DNA of 64,000 nucleotides from Pegea sp. RAD2-039. Its lineage: Eukaryota > Chordata > Thaliacea > Salpida > Salpidae. The stretch covers positions 248,001 through 312,000 of the forward strand of contig JAQGEQ010000043.1 in the NCBI GenBank assembly GCA_034620365.1, given 5' to 3'. The position numbers and the translations under genes were made by a program. Positions 39,283-53,000 of the stretch are shown here, in pieces (the stretch's first letter is position 1; each line of letters starts with the position of its first letter). Below the pieces are notes generated by a model. The model was not told the origin of the DNA. It was given only the letters and a program-made list of their open reading frames with translations, and did not search any database.

Positions 39283-39966
39283 TTAAAAACTTTCAGATGA
39301 TCTGCTAGCTATTGCTCTCATATTTCCATAAACTTTTGCTGGTGGACTACCTAAAATAAGGTTACAGATGGCTGTTCTTGCAATTCTGATATTGGTATAA
39401 GATCCCAAAAGATGAATTTTAGTATTTGCAAGCACAATGCGAGTCTTAGTTACATTTTCAATTGTATACTTTACTTTTCCACCTGAACCAGCAATTCTAC
39501 CAATAGCTCTTGAAAGATGATCTCCCTTTAATGTCTTCACATCTTTGATATCAAAACTTTCTAAAAATAATTGATCCAATCGAATAAGAGCAAGGGCATC
39601 TTCAACAGAAAATCCCAGAATAAATGCTTTTATAAAATCAGAAGCCTTCTGTAAAGCACCAATATCTGTAGTTTCAGAGCTGTTTTGAATTTCTACCTGC
39701 CTTGCCTTCACATTAAATCGAAGTTGCAACTTCAAATGCTTAACTAATGGTGTATAAATACTTATCCAATTTTCTTTCAACGGTGTATATCTATTAGCAG
39801 GTACAGGAACTTTTCTCAAACTTTTAGGCCCCGTATTAATCAATTTTTCACCACTTATAGCTGGAAAACAAGGACGTTTAATTCCATTGTCATCCATATT
39901 TATATTTTTGGACTTTCTTTTTCTTTTTACTTCTACAAAACCACCATCATTTTTACTTTGAGACAT
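39283..39966 (-). CDS. PNO1: PNO1, KH-domain ribosome-assembly factor
   Basis: Single exon, 227 residues. PNO1/Dim2 binds pre-18S rRNA near its 3' end in the nucleolus and cytoplasm and helps release the small subunit. The conserved body begins about residue 55 (VPVPANRYTPLKENW). It continues through LQLRFNVKARQVEIQNS, a KH-like first domain, SVEDALALIRLDQLFLESF and the C-terminal KH domain (KGDHLSRAIGRIAGSGGK, then THI-like strand IHLLGSYTNIRIARTAIC). The N-terminus is basic (KRKRKSKN), as is common for nuclear factors. Length and domain order are typical. It is the upstream member of a tight same-strand pair with ALG3. Confidence 0.95.
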   Translation of the reverse strand: MSQSKNDGGFVEVKRKRKSKNINMDDNGIKRPCFPAISGEKLINTGPKSLRKVPVPANRYTPLKENWISIYTPLVKHLKLQLRFNVKARQVEIQNSSETTDIGALQKASDFIKAFILGFSVEDALALIRLDQLFLESFDIKDVKTLKGDHLSRAIGRIAGSGGKVKYTIENVTKTRIVLANTKIHLLGSYTNIRIARTAICNLILGSPPAKVYGNMRAIASRSSESF

Positions 39967-42379
39967 TTTAAATAATCACTTAAGAATTAGATGATACAAA
40001 AATCTAAAAATAATGTTATAATGTTTAAATAATAATAAAGAATGATAGAACAAAAAGTTTTAAAATCTTAACAAAACAAAAATTTAATTTATATTTAGCA
40101 AAGCATAAAACAGAACATTAAAAAGATAGCATAAAATAATATTTGATTTTTCTTATATCATTAAAGTATTCAACACATTTTAATTCATAAGTAAAAATTT
40201 GTTGCCTCTAAGCATAGCAGAAAAAAACTATAAAAATATTAGTTATTAATAATAATCATTCTCATTTTAAATTATTAAAAAAATACATTGACAAACATAA
40301 TTATTGAAATCAAATTATAATAATTGGTAACAGAATCTGTAAATTTATATATGTAGAAAATTAAAAACTAGCAAAATCTTCAAAAGAATATTCTATGAAA
40401 ATAAATTAAAATTAATATCTTACAAAGTTAAAAGAAAGGACCCTTTATAGATTTCAACTTTTTTATATTATAATTAAAATTTACATAAAAGTTAATAAAT
40501 AAAAATCATCAAAAATTAAATAACTCTATTTAACTTAATTTGGCTTTAATATAAAGGAATTTATTTATTTAAATTAAAATATATAAACTGTACAGATTTA
40601 TCTTAAAATATAAATAAGGCAAAAAGTATTTTAATAATATTGCTATCAACTATAAACACAGATTTTTTTATCAATAATTACAATCTAAAATCACAATACA
40701 AATTAATATAAATTTTGATCTAACTCAACTTAATAAGTACAGAACAGTTACTACGAGAACAAAGAAATGGAGAATAAGAAAGGATATCTCGATTCAGATG
40801 TTAAACGTATGCAGTAAAAGCGACGCGCTCTGAAAAAGAACGGGAACTTTAAAAAATGGCCTGAACATAAATTTATTTTAGTGACATTTTAAACTATCTG
40901 AAACAAAAGTATTTTTATGCGTGTTATTTTGAACTAATTCTATTCAAAAAATATTTTAAACTTTGTAATGATAGAATTTTAAAAAATGGCTTTTGTAACA
41001 TTTTATAAAAATAAGTTCAGAGAGCTTGCAAAATAAAAAGTAAGAAATCCATAGAGATATTGCTGTTAAAATTTGTAGTGTCGTAAAACCTTTTAGATCA
41101 ATAAAGTTAGTTTAAACTCAGTTTACTCAAAAAATAAGTAAAACTACAAAATTTCAGCTACTTTTGATTTACAAAATAAAAGAAATACAGGCAACAAAAT
41201 CAACAAAACGAAATTATTAATATTATAATCAACTTATTTTAAACTTAGTTAAACTAAACAAAATTGCATAAGTTATTTCCTAACTTATCGAGGAATTTAT
41301 AAATGATTTTAATTTAAATTTCGTAAGCATACAGATTTTAACTAGTGTTTATATACTTCTAAATTAAGTTAGCTATTATTATTTTATAAAATAAGAGATT
41401 TTAAACAGCACAATATCAACTTACTTGCTGTTAGTTTAGACAATATAAATAAATAAATAAAAAATTAAGTCTACTATTTCATTATGTTCCAAACATTATT
41501 ATTTTTTTCAAAAGTAATTCATAGTGAATTTGAAAGCATAATTTTTTATATCTAAAATTACATAACACCTTTGTCCAAATTTTACACCTTGTCTGCAAAA
41601 CTTGAGCTTAAAATTTGTCTTTTCTAGATTACAATTAGTTTGTTTTGTATCAAAATGAATTTCAGAAGCTCTGCTAATCGCAGTAGTTCGCTCGAATGAG
41701 CTGATTAAGGAAAGAAAGAAACTAAAGAATTATTCTTGATGCCCAAACACATTTTTAAACACAACATAATACAATAAATAAGAACCCTTCAAAATGCAAG
41801 ATAATATAAGCTGTAGTTTAAATAGTTTAGGCTTTCTCATTTGTTAATTATTCCCATCTTAATGTTAAGTATTTTTCTAGTCTATAAAGGGCTCCTTTAA
41901 GAAGTTGATTATGCAAACTAAAGTAAATAACTAAATAGAATATTTTAAATATTGATTTCATAATTTGCAAATAACCAACTAAAAATTATATCAATCAGCT
42001 ACATGCTTTATATATCATACTTTTAAATATTTATTACAATAATAATTTATACTTAACATATAAAAAGGTTTGTCGCTCTTTCTTTGTTCTACAAAAGTTT
42101 CATCTATATTATCCAGACTAATGATCTTTTTTGATCATTACAAAGAAGTTTTTTTCTTGCAGTTTCATTTAACAATACAGTTTTTTTTTAAAAGAGTGCT
42201 TTTTGGGACTCAATTAGTATTTTTCTGTTCTGAGTAGTAGCATTACGGAACAAAGCTTACAATGTACTTATGAAGTAGTTTATTCACAGACTTTATTGGG
42301 ATCAGCATGGTTGACCAAATCATCTTTACTGTAACCATTACTATCATGTGTTCCTATTCTTTCTATATCAACTATATTG
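39967..42379. other. Intergenic, no gene recognised
   Basis: Very AT-rich sequence upstream of PNO1. No convincing exon, RNA gene or repeat was seen. A slightly less AT-rich patch lies at 40735-40860. Confidence 0.5.
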
Positions 42380-43440
42380 TGATATCTACGACTTTTCCAT
42401 TAACTTTCCGTGGTAGGTAAGTACATATAAAACGAAAAAATTTGGACTTCGAGTAATAAAAATCGAAATCAATAATTTTAATTCCTGGACAATTAATGGC
42501 ATCGATATGAGTTTTGGAGATCATGGGCGAAAGCGATGTTTTATAAATTACGCAAACACTGCCCCCTCTACTATACAGTCTATCACAACCCAAAACACAA
42601 AAAAGATTACCATCAACCAGAAAGGAATCAGGATAAAACGGTTTCAACCAAGTTTCAGTAATAAAAACAAATGTGAAATCTTGAGAATGCAAAAGAGCTT
42701 TTAATTAGTAAATGTTAGTAATAATCGACCGTGCGTTGAATAACATACCTAATGTAATAGAAGAATAGTCTTCTTGACGCTCCTGGACCTCGAACTTTGT
42801 ATTTGAAATCAGTTAATTGTTCTTCTGATTTCAGTTTTACGCTGTTTTTACAAGACGCTTATTTTCTAAGCGATCAGCTTCGCACATATCACATTGTACT
42901 CTAATGCGCTCGAAATGTTTTCAACCTTTAGTTTATACAGCTTGGCAAGAAAATTGTGTTTATCCCAACTTTCCTAAGAGGATATTTTCAACGGTCTTTG
43001 ATGATCTGAGGTTTTTGCTCTAAGTCTGGTCATTGATACCTTTATAAGACCCATAAAATCAAGGCTTTCAGAGCACATTTGATTAAAAAATTTATTGTCA
43101 TCATCTTTATCAGCATCACAGACATTAGAGATGGTGACATTGTTTTCTCTGTTTTCACGGTCCAAAGTAAGTTTTCTGTGTGTGTCTGTGACCTTTTTGG
43201 CTAAAAGCTGCATCATGCTAGCATTTTTGTCGGAATCGAAATCACCGACCACCGAGGCCTATTTGACAAGTTTCTTTGTAGATGCATCAAGTTCGTCCAT
43301 TGATTTTGACAAAAAAGTTTGAATCGATTTCTTATCAAGATAGAATAATTTATCACAAGTATTATACAAATCACTTACTAAAAATAATTTTATCACAACT
43401 TATAATCACTATTTAATCAAATATGACCTTATTCAACCAG
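42380..43440 (-). mobile_element. CR1 LINE fragment (ORF1 end and ORF2 start)
   Basis: The minus strand carries the C-terminal part of CR1 ORF1 (about 43320-42975, broken) and the endonuclease start of ORF2 (42692-42372: FVFITETWLKPFYPDSFLVD, then GCDRLYSRGGSVCVIYKT). It is collinear with 22800-24320 of the copy B element. Both ends are truncated and there is no tail. Confidence 0.8.
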
Positions 43441-44071
43441 AATTCCTATAATAATTAAGAATATTTATCACCGGTAGATGAAGCTAAAGAGTAGTTAAAA
43501 GTCTAGTTATTCTACAGTAGACGAAAAACGAAGAAATGATGCGATATTTGAGAGAAAGAAAATTCTTTTTTTGCTCAGCTTGCTACGATAGCTACTCATG
43601 CGCGCTTTTTGTTATTTTACCGCTGGAATTGTCTTTATATATATGTTACCATTTTATCAAGCTTGTAAACTAGTATTTAACCATTTCAGCTTGGTCGGCT
43701 TTTTGAACTGCTTTAGTGTTTATGGATAAGGCTGAAAGTTTTTTTTGATTGATTTTAATTTAAAGGTAATAAATGACAGCTATAATGTGCTTCTTTATGG
43801 TTTTAATATATTGAAGATTTTTTTTAACCAATTTTTTTTAGATACAAGAACATTTTTATATCATCGCTGTAGTTACAAATACGGAACATTCTGCTTAGCC
43901 TGTAGAGTACTTTAACAGTTTCAAAAATTGCCAAAAGCTTATTTTATATGATTAAAAATAATAAATATATAAAATTTTCATGTTCATATTTTTAGAAACT
44001 TAAGTTTTCGATTGTTTGATACTACATTGTTTCTTATTTACTAGCGTTTTTGATATTTATTCCATCCTAAG
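43441..44071. other. 5' flank of the glypican gene
   Basis: No coding signal. The short CATGCGCGC at about 43599 is the only GC-rich patch. Promoter elements could not be assigned. Confidence 0.4.
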
Positions 44072-47000
44072 ATGGATATTTTCAAATTTATAACCCTTTG
44101 GCTGGTTTTGATGGTAGGAACTTCAAGTCAATCGCTTTACCGATCCACATGTGCTGAAGTAAAACGAAGTTTTGTTTTAAGTGGTCTTGGACCTCGCCGC
44201 TTTGTACCTTCCCTACCACGCAAAGGTGAAAGACAAGTTTTTGATTTTGTATTTATGTGATGCTTAAATGTTTGTAATATTTTGAAATATGTAGTATAGT
44301 AACCTGCTAACTTGCTAACCGAAAGCAAAAAGTAACAATTAGGTATTACCTAGTTTTAATTTGATAACTCTAAAATGCAATTTGTATGAATTATAAAGAT
44401 TATAAAGATTATCTGGTAGTTTTGAATATTAATTAAAACATTTTTATAACTTATTAAATGTTTGATATAATCTATTTAAAAAAAAAACTGCTAATGACAT
44501 ACATGCTCAATACTCAAAACTAAACAATCATAATAGGTAAAAATTTACTAAAGTAATTTAATTTGAGTTCGTTTTAACTTTACGATTGCAAGAATTTATA
44601 AATCAATTATTTTATTGGTAGGCGTCATGTAACAATAGGCATATGTAGCTTGCACCTTTCAATAGTTCTTTTTTCATCGTTTCTTTTTATTCAACTTTAT
44701 TTAATATTAAACTGCTGAGTTTAAGTTTTTCGGCTATGATGAAACCAGATTTTAGAAATACTATAAAAGTAACTGCTCAATATAATTTTAACAACATTCA
44801 TCATTAATTGTATGGTTAAATATGAGTAATTTTTATAAAAATAGCTATATAAGTATTGCCATCTAAATGTAACTTTAAGGGGTTATTTTTAGAGCATTTC
44901 GAATAATGATTTTTAATAGCTTTTGTCTATCAATATGAAACCTTGCTTAAATTTTATAATTAAAAAAAATTTGTATAACTTTGTAAATAAAACTCATTAG
45001 GGACCAAATGAATGTGAGAAATACATTTGGTTTGATACAGCTCTTAGCAATCAGGGAGTAACTTAAATACAAAATACTTTTGTTTAGAAATCGAACATTT
45101 ATTATCAAAATCGTTAAATTTACTAAACTGCTTGACTCCTTTTATTAAGCTCGTCACCTGGAAGTTTGTCCAGCTCAAAATTTGACATGCTGCAATAAAA
45201 GAATGGAAAAAAGATATCGAAAAGCAACTGGCAGTCTTCTACAAAGAGCATTTAATGAAGCAACATCTACAGCATTGAATGATTTTTCTATGATGGAGAA
45301 ACTACTAAAAGGTACTATCATTTTTTATAGTGTCAATTTTCAGTATTGTCTAAGTTGTGGTTATTTTAGAAGGTCGTGATAACAAAGTTCTTACGAAAAT
45401 TGTTAAGTCTCAAAAATTATCATTATTATGAAATTTAATACTTAAAAAGTAAATTATAGTTTCAAAAAGTTATTTTAAGGATTGTTAAAAAAGTTGTCCT
45501 ACAATCAACCAAGATTAAATTAAATAGTTTAGCGCTGTAGATGTCTATTGATGTCAAACGGTGTTAGAATAGAAATGCAATTTAAACTACGAACAACTTC
45601 TGATTGTGGAGCTAGTTTGAGTATTTAAACAGATTACTTACAAGTGTACTCAAAGATTCAAAAACTATCTCAAAGTTGATTCGATTTCATCTGGTCAGCT
45701 TGAGGTTAGACTAAGGATTTCTTATATCTAATATATTCTTATTTGTAATTATCTTTTGTATAAGCTTTACTGAATCAGTTCAAGTGTTTTAATTTTCAAA
45801 AAATATATTTCCTATGAAAATAAAACTAACGAAATATTTTTGATGTATATTGCTCATAAGAGTTTTGAACCACTCATAGCTTTGTTCAGCTCTGTAACAT
45901 CTGCCTGATAAATGAAATAAGTCAACACAGCATGGGTGGGCCGCATACACAGAACATAGTTCTATTGAAAGTTTTGGTAAAGCAAAGGGTTTTCACCTAC
46001 TAAACCGATTAGCTTGTTGAAAAATTGACAAGATATCAGCACTTCTCATTTTTTCCTAAACATATATTAGCATCGAAGCTTTATTAAAACTTGAATAAAA
46101 CAATTTCTTTTAATAAATTAATTTTATTGGAATGTAGTTTAATAAAAGTAAAATGTTGCCACGTTAAATAAAACAGCGTTTGTTTACAGCTCAATTATTA
46201 AACAATTATTTTTATCATAAGACTTCAAAAATTCAGAAGTTTCGCTTAAGTTTTCTAAAAGCAAAATATATGTTTTTATTATGTTTTGTTCTTTCTAAAT
46301 AATTTTGTTGTTCGTCCTTTTCTATTTTATCAATTGCTATTTTTTTTTTTTCTAAACCGATTGCATATTTGCTCAATGATAAGATCAATATTATCAATAT
46401 TACTTTAAATGTAATTTAGAATATATATTAATAAACAAATACGTTGTTTTAATTCGTTCATAGTGCAAATTATTGTATAAAATTTGATTTATTATTTTAA
46501 TATTTTTAAACTTTTTAAGTTTATTTTTTAAGTCTCATATATATATATACGATTTTTCAATAAATTATGTTTCTGCTTTAAATACGGTAAAATATAAAAG
46601 TGTTTCAAATAATTTTCTTTAAATTAACAAAAATATGAAAATTAAAACTTTTTCTGTCATTAATAATTAGTAAACAAATGCTTTAGAAGAAACATCTTTA
46701 GCTCGGTAAAGCAATTCCAAGATAAGAGAAGCAATAGAGCGTTAAAATCTCTGAAAATACTGTTTAAATTTATTAAGCTTTTTTTGATAGTAAATAATAA
46801 CAACAATTTGAAAATTAACGTTTTCATTATATTTATCAGCGCGAATAAGCTATGTTATGTCAATGTTTTTCTTAAAACATATTGTATAAGGCGTTCGATT
46901 AAATTTACTTGGATTTATGAATAAAAATGTATTATAGTTAATAAAACAATTTGAATTATTTAGCAATAAACTTAAATTTTTTTTTATACATATTACAATT

Positions 47001-50000
47001 TTTCTATGAGCAGAACTTATTTAAATCTTTGTTTTCTATATATGAAAATGTGTGCTTTGTTATAAGTATAAACAAGAGTATATAGGGTAAACACAAGGCT
47101 CATTTACTTAATGATTTAAAGAAGCAGTATTACTAAAAAACTAAGAAATACACACTATTGAAGATATAATTGACTAACGCAATTTTGCTCTAATTTTGCA
47201 CTATCTAAAAAGTCTTGATTAGGTTTATTTAAAAAATTGAATGTTATAATTTATTCAAAAATATAATTGCTTTAACATTGCTTAATGAGCAGTACCATTT
47301 TAGTTGTAGAATATGGAATAAATCAGTTAACTAACAGTAATAAAATAAGACAAATTTTAGCTTTTAAATTTATAGAAAAAATTTCTTGTAAACACTTCTT
47401 GTAAATTTTAGAATCTTCAAATATATTTGTTGGTGGTGAAATGGAAAGTACCTCCTTTCAAGCATGAACGCTTCATATATTAGAGAGTGGTTTTGTTAAT
47501 GCAGCTTTACACAGCTTGCTGTTTTGAGTATCTCTGACACGCTTTTAAGTTTTTCAGTTTATCTAAAGAATGAAAGATTTTGAATTCATAATCACTGAAG
47601 TAGGTGTTTACAGAAAAAATAGATTCAATTTATTAATGATTTATAATCTAGTGGCATCAGCTGACCCCTTTATTTCGACTTTTATATACACATGTTTGAA
47701 CATCAATAATTTCACTTCTCGTTTTTTCTACTATTCAACGAGCGTTGGCGCGAAATCTAAGTGTATAAACTGTAAAGTGGCTCTACATCATTAACTACCT
47801 TTTTTGTGGCTCGATGGTGGATAAGAAAAAGAATAAACTTTTTAGAAAGCGAAATAGCAAACAAGATGACTTCAAAAACGTCTCTATACTGATGTCTGGC
47901 GCCACAAGCCGGCCATTTCCAATCACGCCCTTCTCACTGGTGTGAATGAATGTGAATAATGAACGCTGAAAAGTGTATGAGCTGCACATAGCGCAGCGGA
48001 CATGAACAGGCACTTGTGTCTCTGGTAAGCAACTTGATCACCGGCAAGCAACCAACATATGAATAAAGACTTGACAAATATTGGCTTGATAAAGTTTGTT
48101 AGACTCTGAGCGATGAAAGAGGTAAACAAGATTATTTTAAATGATAGCCTTGAACGAGAAGACTTGTCGGAAAAAGCAAAGAAGAAAATCTTTTTTGCAC
48201 TTTTAATTAGTGTAATACAAAATATAAAAAAGTTCGAAGCTTGATCATACCTTTTGCTTCTAAAATATAATTTAACTTTTAATTAAGTTTTTATAAAAAT
48301 AAACGAGTATTTTCTCTTTCATCTAATTTTCTTGAAGAAAACTTTCTGGGCTGAAATTTATCACTGTCAAGTATTCTGTGTTGTGATGATTCGCTATTTG
48401 ATAAAATAATTAAGAGTCCCTTTCTCCTAGTGTCACTTTAATTTGTGCTTCCAAACTTCTAGCTGAAAGCTTTTCTTTCGAAAGATAAAACAGAAATCAA
48501 TCTTCTTATCGACTGTAATGAAGATTGAATGATGTATAAAAACAGCAAGAAAACCTGCAGATCCAACATTTATTGTCATTTCGCTGATGGATTTTTAGAA
48601 AGATTTTTACATCGTTTCATAAGACCAACAAATTTAATTTATATAACTCTTTAAAGATTTCCTAAATCGATAATTAAATTATATTTGCTTCCTTTACAGT
48701 TGAAAGTAATCGAATTGCAAAAAAAGCCAGCAAACCAATTACTGAGCTTCTCAAAAAGCTTTACTTTGGCCAAAGAACTGTAGAAATGTTGACTGAAAAT
48801 TTATTTGAATTAGAATTTTTGACAAGTAGTGACAAAGATGCTTTTACCTCTGTTCAAAAGTAGGTTATTAAAATTAATAATATAGCAGAACATTAACTGT
48901 ACTTAGTTCTTAAGAAATTTGAAGTGTAATGATTGCAAATTGCTTTACAGATTCTTTTACAACGTCATTTTAGTTATGATATCTCAATCAGATGAAAACA
49001 AATTACTTTCAACTGTAAACCTGGAGTGTATCGCCAAAACAACTTCAACAAGAGAATCGTTTCAAAAAAAAATTCAAGACATTGCAAACCATTTTGAGCA
49101 AGCTCGAAAAAGCATCAACAGCCTCTTTCGGGTGATAAGTTTTGAGATAATTTAATCACTTTAACAAATGTGCCTGGATATTGTTACTTTCAACATTTGT
49201 TGATAGAAATAGATTCTTTTAGTATACTCTTATGTAAAAATTTGATATTATTCTGATAACTGCTAGATTAAGTAAATCATTTCGTTATTATGTTTGACAA
49301 TCTGTTTGTCATAATTCTTTTTAGCATACAGGCGTTTGTACAAGTAAAGGTTAAATAATTTAATTATCGTTTATATTATTTTTCAACTGTTTTCATGTTT
49401 TACTGGCATGACGACCTATATCTTATTTAACAAATAAACTAATCTTCTATAAATAGTCAACTTTTAAGCTGCTGTAGAAACGTTTTTAAATACCTAAATA
49501 ACAAAAGTAGTATTTAATTCAGATTAATCTGAATAAATATATAACAATATTAATTAAGTTTATTATTCTAGCAACAAAATCCTTGTTATGCTTTGTTTAC
49601 TACTTTCTATACTTTTAATAATCGTTCAGGTGTTAGAACTAACGCAAGATGCGATGAATATTAGTTTGTGGTTTAAAGGGAACCAAGCCTGTTTTGATTC
49701 AGTTATTCGAATTCAATTTTGTTCACACTGTTATGGTTTGACATTAATACAGCCCTGCCCTCGGGTTTGCGAGGAAGTTATTGAAAGGTAAAATTAATTA
49801 ATAAATTTACTAAACTATGAATTTAATACATAGGCATATAAAAATTTCAATGAAATAATTGAAATTTATTTAAAGTTCTTTAATCGTAATGACTTTTTTA
49901 TATTTATCTTCCTGAACATTTTTATAACAACCTTTTCAGTTCTTTTAATCGGATTAAATTATTTTTATTGAAACTACATTGATCCATAGAACTTGTTATT

Positions 50001-53000
50001 CAAAGCCTTTTAACATAGCTGAAATTCTCATATTTAAATTGAGTTCTTTGTTGACTGTACTAAAAAAGCTAAATGTTACAATTCCAATTATATTATTTCT
50101 ATTAAAATCAGAACTTTATTTTATCTTTCAAAGTAACAGACTAGTTAGTTTAACAATATTCTTACGATCTTTTCATTAAACAAATTATCAAAGAATACAA
50201 GTTAAGCTACTTGTAAACTTTATGACAAACATTCAATTATTTTTCAAATTTTTACTTAAATATTCGTTTGGAAAATACCATAGTTGTAAAGTTCTCCTAA
50301 CAGCTCTACTTTCTTTTGTTTACAAGTATGCACAGCAAAATTTTAAATAATTTATCTTCGAAGATTTGTTTAAGCAAAATAACAGACGTTACATATTTAT
50401 CAAAGAAGTATCTGAACATCTTTTAGTGATGATTGATCATTAGCCTGAAAGAAAACTTTATTCCCAAATGAAATCTTAAAAGATATAAAACTTTTACTCA
50501 GTTTGCAGCATCTTACATAATGATTGCGATTCAAAATTTAAATTAAAATAATAAAAACTTTGTATTACTGAAGAAACTCATATTAAAAATTTGCTAAGTA
50601 ATAACTTTTGAAACTATACAGTATTCATATAAATCATTGATTCTTTAGATAAAATTTTCATCAAAATCATTGTTCTGTCTATTCTACAAAACAAGAAAAC
50701 CTTCAGCACTCTTTGCAAAAAGTCTCAAGACTTATTTCGTATTTACTCAAACTTTTCTGTAAGAATAAAATTACTAAATCGATTTTAGTCTAGCAGATTT
50801 CATACATATAAAGAATATCATTTTTATATACGTCTTGTTATCTCTGATCAGACAAGATTTTGTTTATATCAGTACTGTTTGTGTACAAATTAATTACTTT
50901 GGGTGTTCTAATAAATAAAGTTTCTTTAAATGATATAGAAATGATTCAATGTTTTGTAAATATCCTCTGTCATAATATAAATACTTTTAGTCAATTACTT
51001 TCTATTAGGCTTGCTTAAATGAAGAAAAGTTTGAAAATCTCGATAGCACACAACAGCTCTCATAGCAAACATTTCATGAAAACCTAAAACAAACCGAACA
51101 ATGTATTTCTTTATTTTCGTTTTAATTATCTTACGAGCGATGTGGTCTGATTTTTTGGTTTTCTAATTAAGTTGCCTAGAACAAATTGATAAGCTGAGCC
51201 ATAGTTGGAATGGTTATATTGAAGAAATGTCGATGTACTTATCTAATGAAGTTCTTCCTGTTACAAACCTTCACAATTCCTTGCTTATGATTTCGAGCTT
51301 AATTGTGAGTCTTATTGAAGAAGCCAGAAACCAAGAAGGATTAGCTCAAGTAATTTTTGTTTAAAGATAATTTTTGTTTACTTTAAACTGAGTAATTTTT
51401 ATCCAATTTAGATAGAATGTTTTTTTTTCTATTCTAACCAATTAAAATATATTTTATATGATAGACCAAGTTCCTACTTTATGAACTGTAAAGTGAAACT
51501 AACCTAAACAAGTAATGATAAAAGGCAAATATTTAAAAACTTGTAATTCTAAAGGCAAACGTTATTGTAAACTGTTTTTAGGTCAAACTTTGAGCTGAAA
51601 TGCTTCAACAGTTTTTGTTTACATGATTAATTATATTTTAATAAACAATATTAAACAAAGTATTATCGATAAAAATTTACTTTAGAGCTTAATTGTAACT
51701 GCTGAATGATAACCACTGTTAGGTTAAAGATATCTAAAATGTTTTTATCATTTTTGAAAGGCAAGAAATGAATGCTTTGGAGAATTATACAGAAATCAAA
51801 GATCTACAAGTGAGTCCACCTAGGACTGAATAACTTAATAAATTTTAGAAAAAGAATATTGTACAACGACAAGAAACAATTTAAATTCAAACGTTTCTAA
51901 TATCTATATTATATACGTTTCAATAAAAATTTGTAGAAGATATCAAATAAGTAATATTTCGATTTAGTTGTACATTATTGAAAACATGTTCACTATCATA
52001 AGGAAATACATAATGTCAAAAGACAATATTTACATGAAATTTAAAGGAATTAATCGAAGCTTTATCGTAAATTTTGTTAACTTTATCTTTAGCTAAAATC
52101 AAAGTATAAAAAACATGATTTTGCTATTAGATAACTTTATAGTGAGTTAAACGCTTTTATTGATCTACAAGACTTTAATAAATTGCATTTGAATAATCAT
52201 TAAATAAAATTGAACTTTTGATTAAAAACTGAAATCTTATGATTTTTTAGACAAAACGAAAAATAAGAACCAACTTGCTTCAGTGAAGGCTCGCAAAATA
52301 TCTTCACACAATAAAAAACGACAACGTCAAAAATATAGAAAGAAAACTAGAAATCAAATGAAAGAATCTCAATCAAAAAAGAAAAGAAACCGAAACAAAA
52401 AAGATCATGTACAGCCTCCATTCATGATGCTGAAAGAAGATAGTTCAGTTAAAGTATTAGGTGATCTTTCAAAGGTAGTTTTAGATTTTTCAAAACGCGA
52501 TGAAAAAGCAAACAAAGATTTGAAGAGCTTTGAAGACAAGTATAACAAAACTGGGACAATTTCTCTTACTCAATATGTTCGTAGGTTTGTTAAAGTTTTC
52601 ATTTACTATTAAAAAACCTGTTGCTTTAATTTTGTTCAAAAAGATACAACAAGAAGTAAACAAACACCAAAAGAACTAAATAAGCTGAGTAATGAGAATA
52701 CGACTAGTCTTTAAATAAAAGATTGTTAGAAAGTTCTTAAACTATAAATATACGGTTGCTACCTTCAAGATAATTATAAGAAAACCTTTACGAAATTAGT
52801 AATTTTTTTAATCTGTTTTGCTATAGATTTACTTAATGGTATTTAAATAAAAAGATTTCTAGTATTTTACTTCTTTAAAATTTCAGAAGATAAGGTAGTC
52901 TTAGCTGTCTTAACATTTGCATTTTTAAAGTTCTGTCTACAAAAGTTTTTTTGTTAAATGTAAATATTTCCAAACATTTAAAGTTCTGTTTGAAGTAAAG

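Noticed and set aside
44137-44328. Minus-strand frame opposite glypican exon 1
   Set aside because: Shadow of the plus-strand coding exon; no start context or family match.
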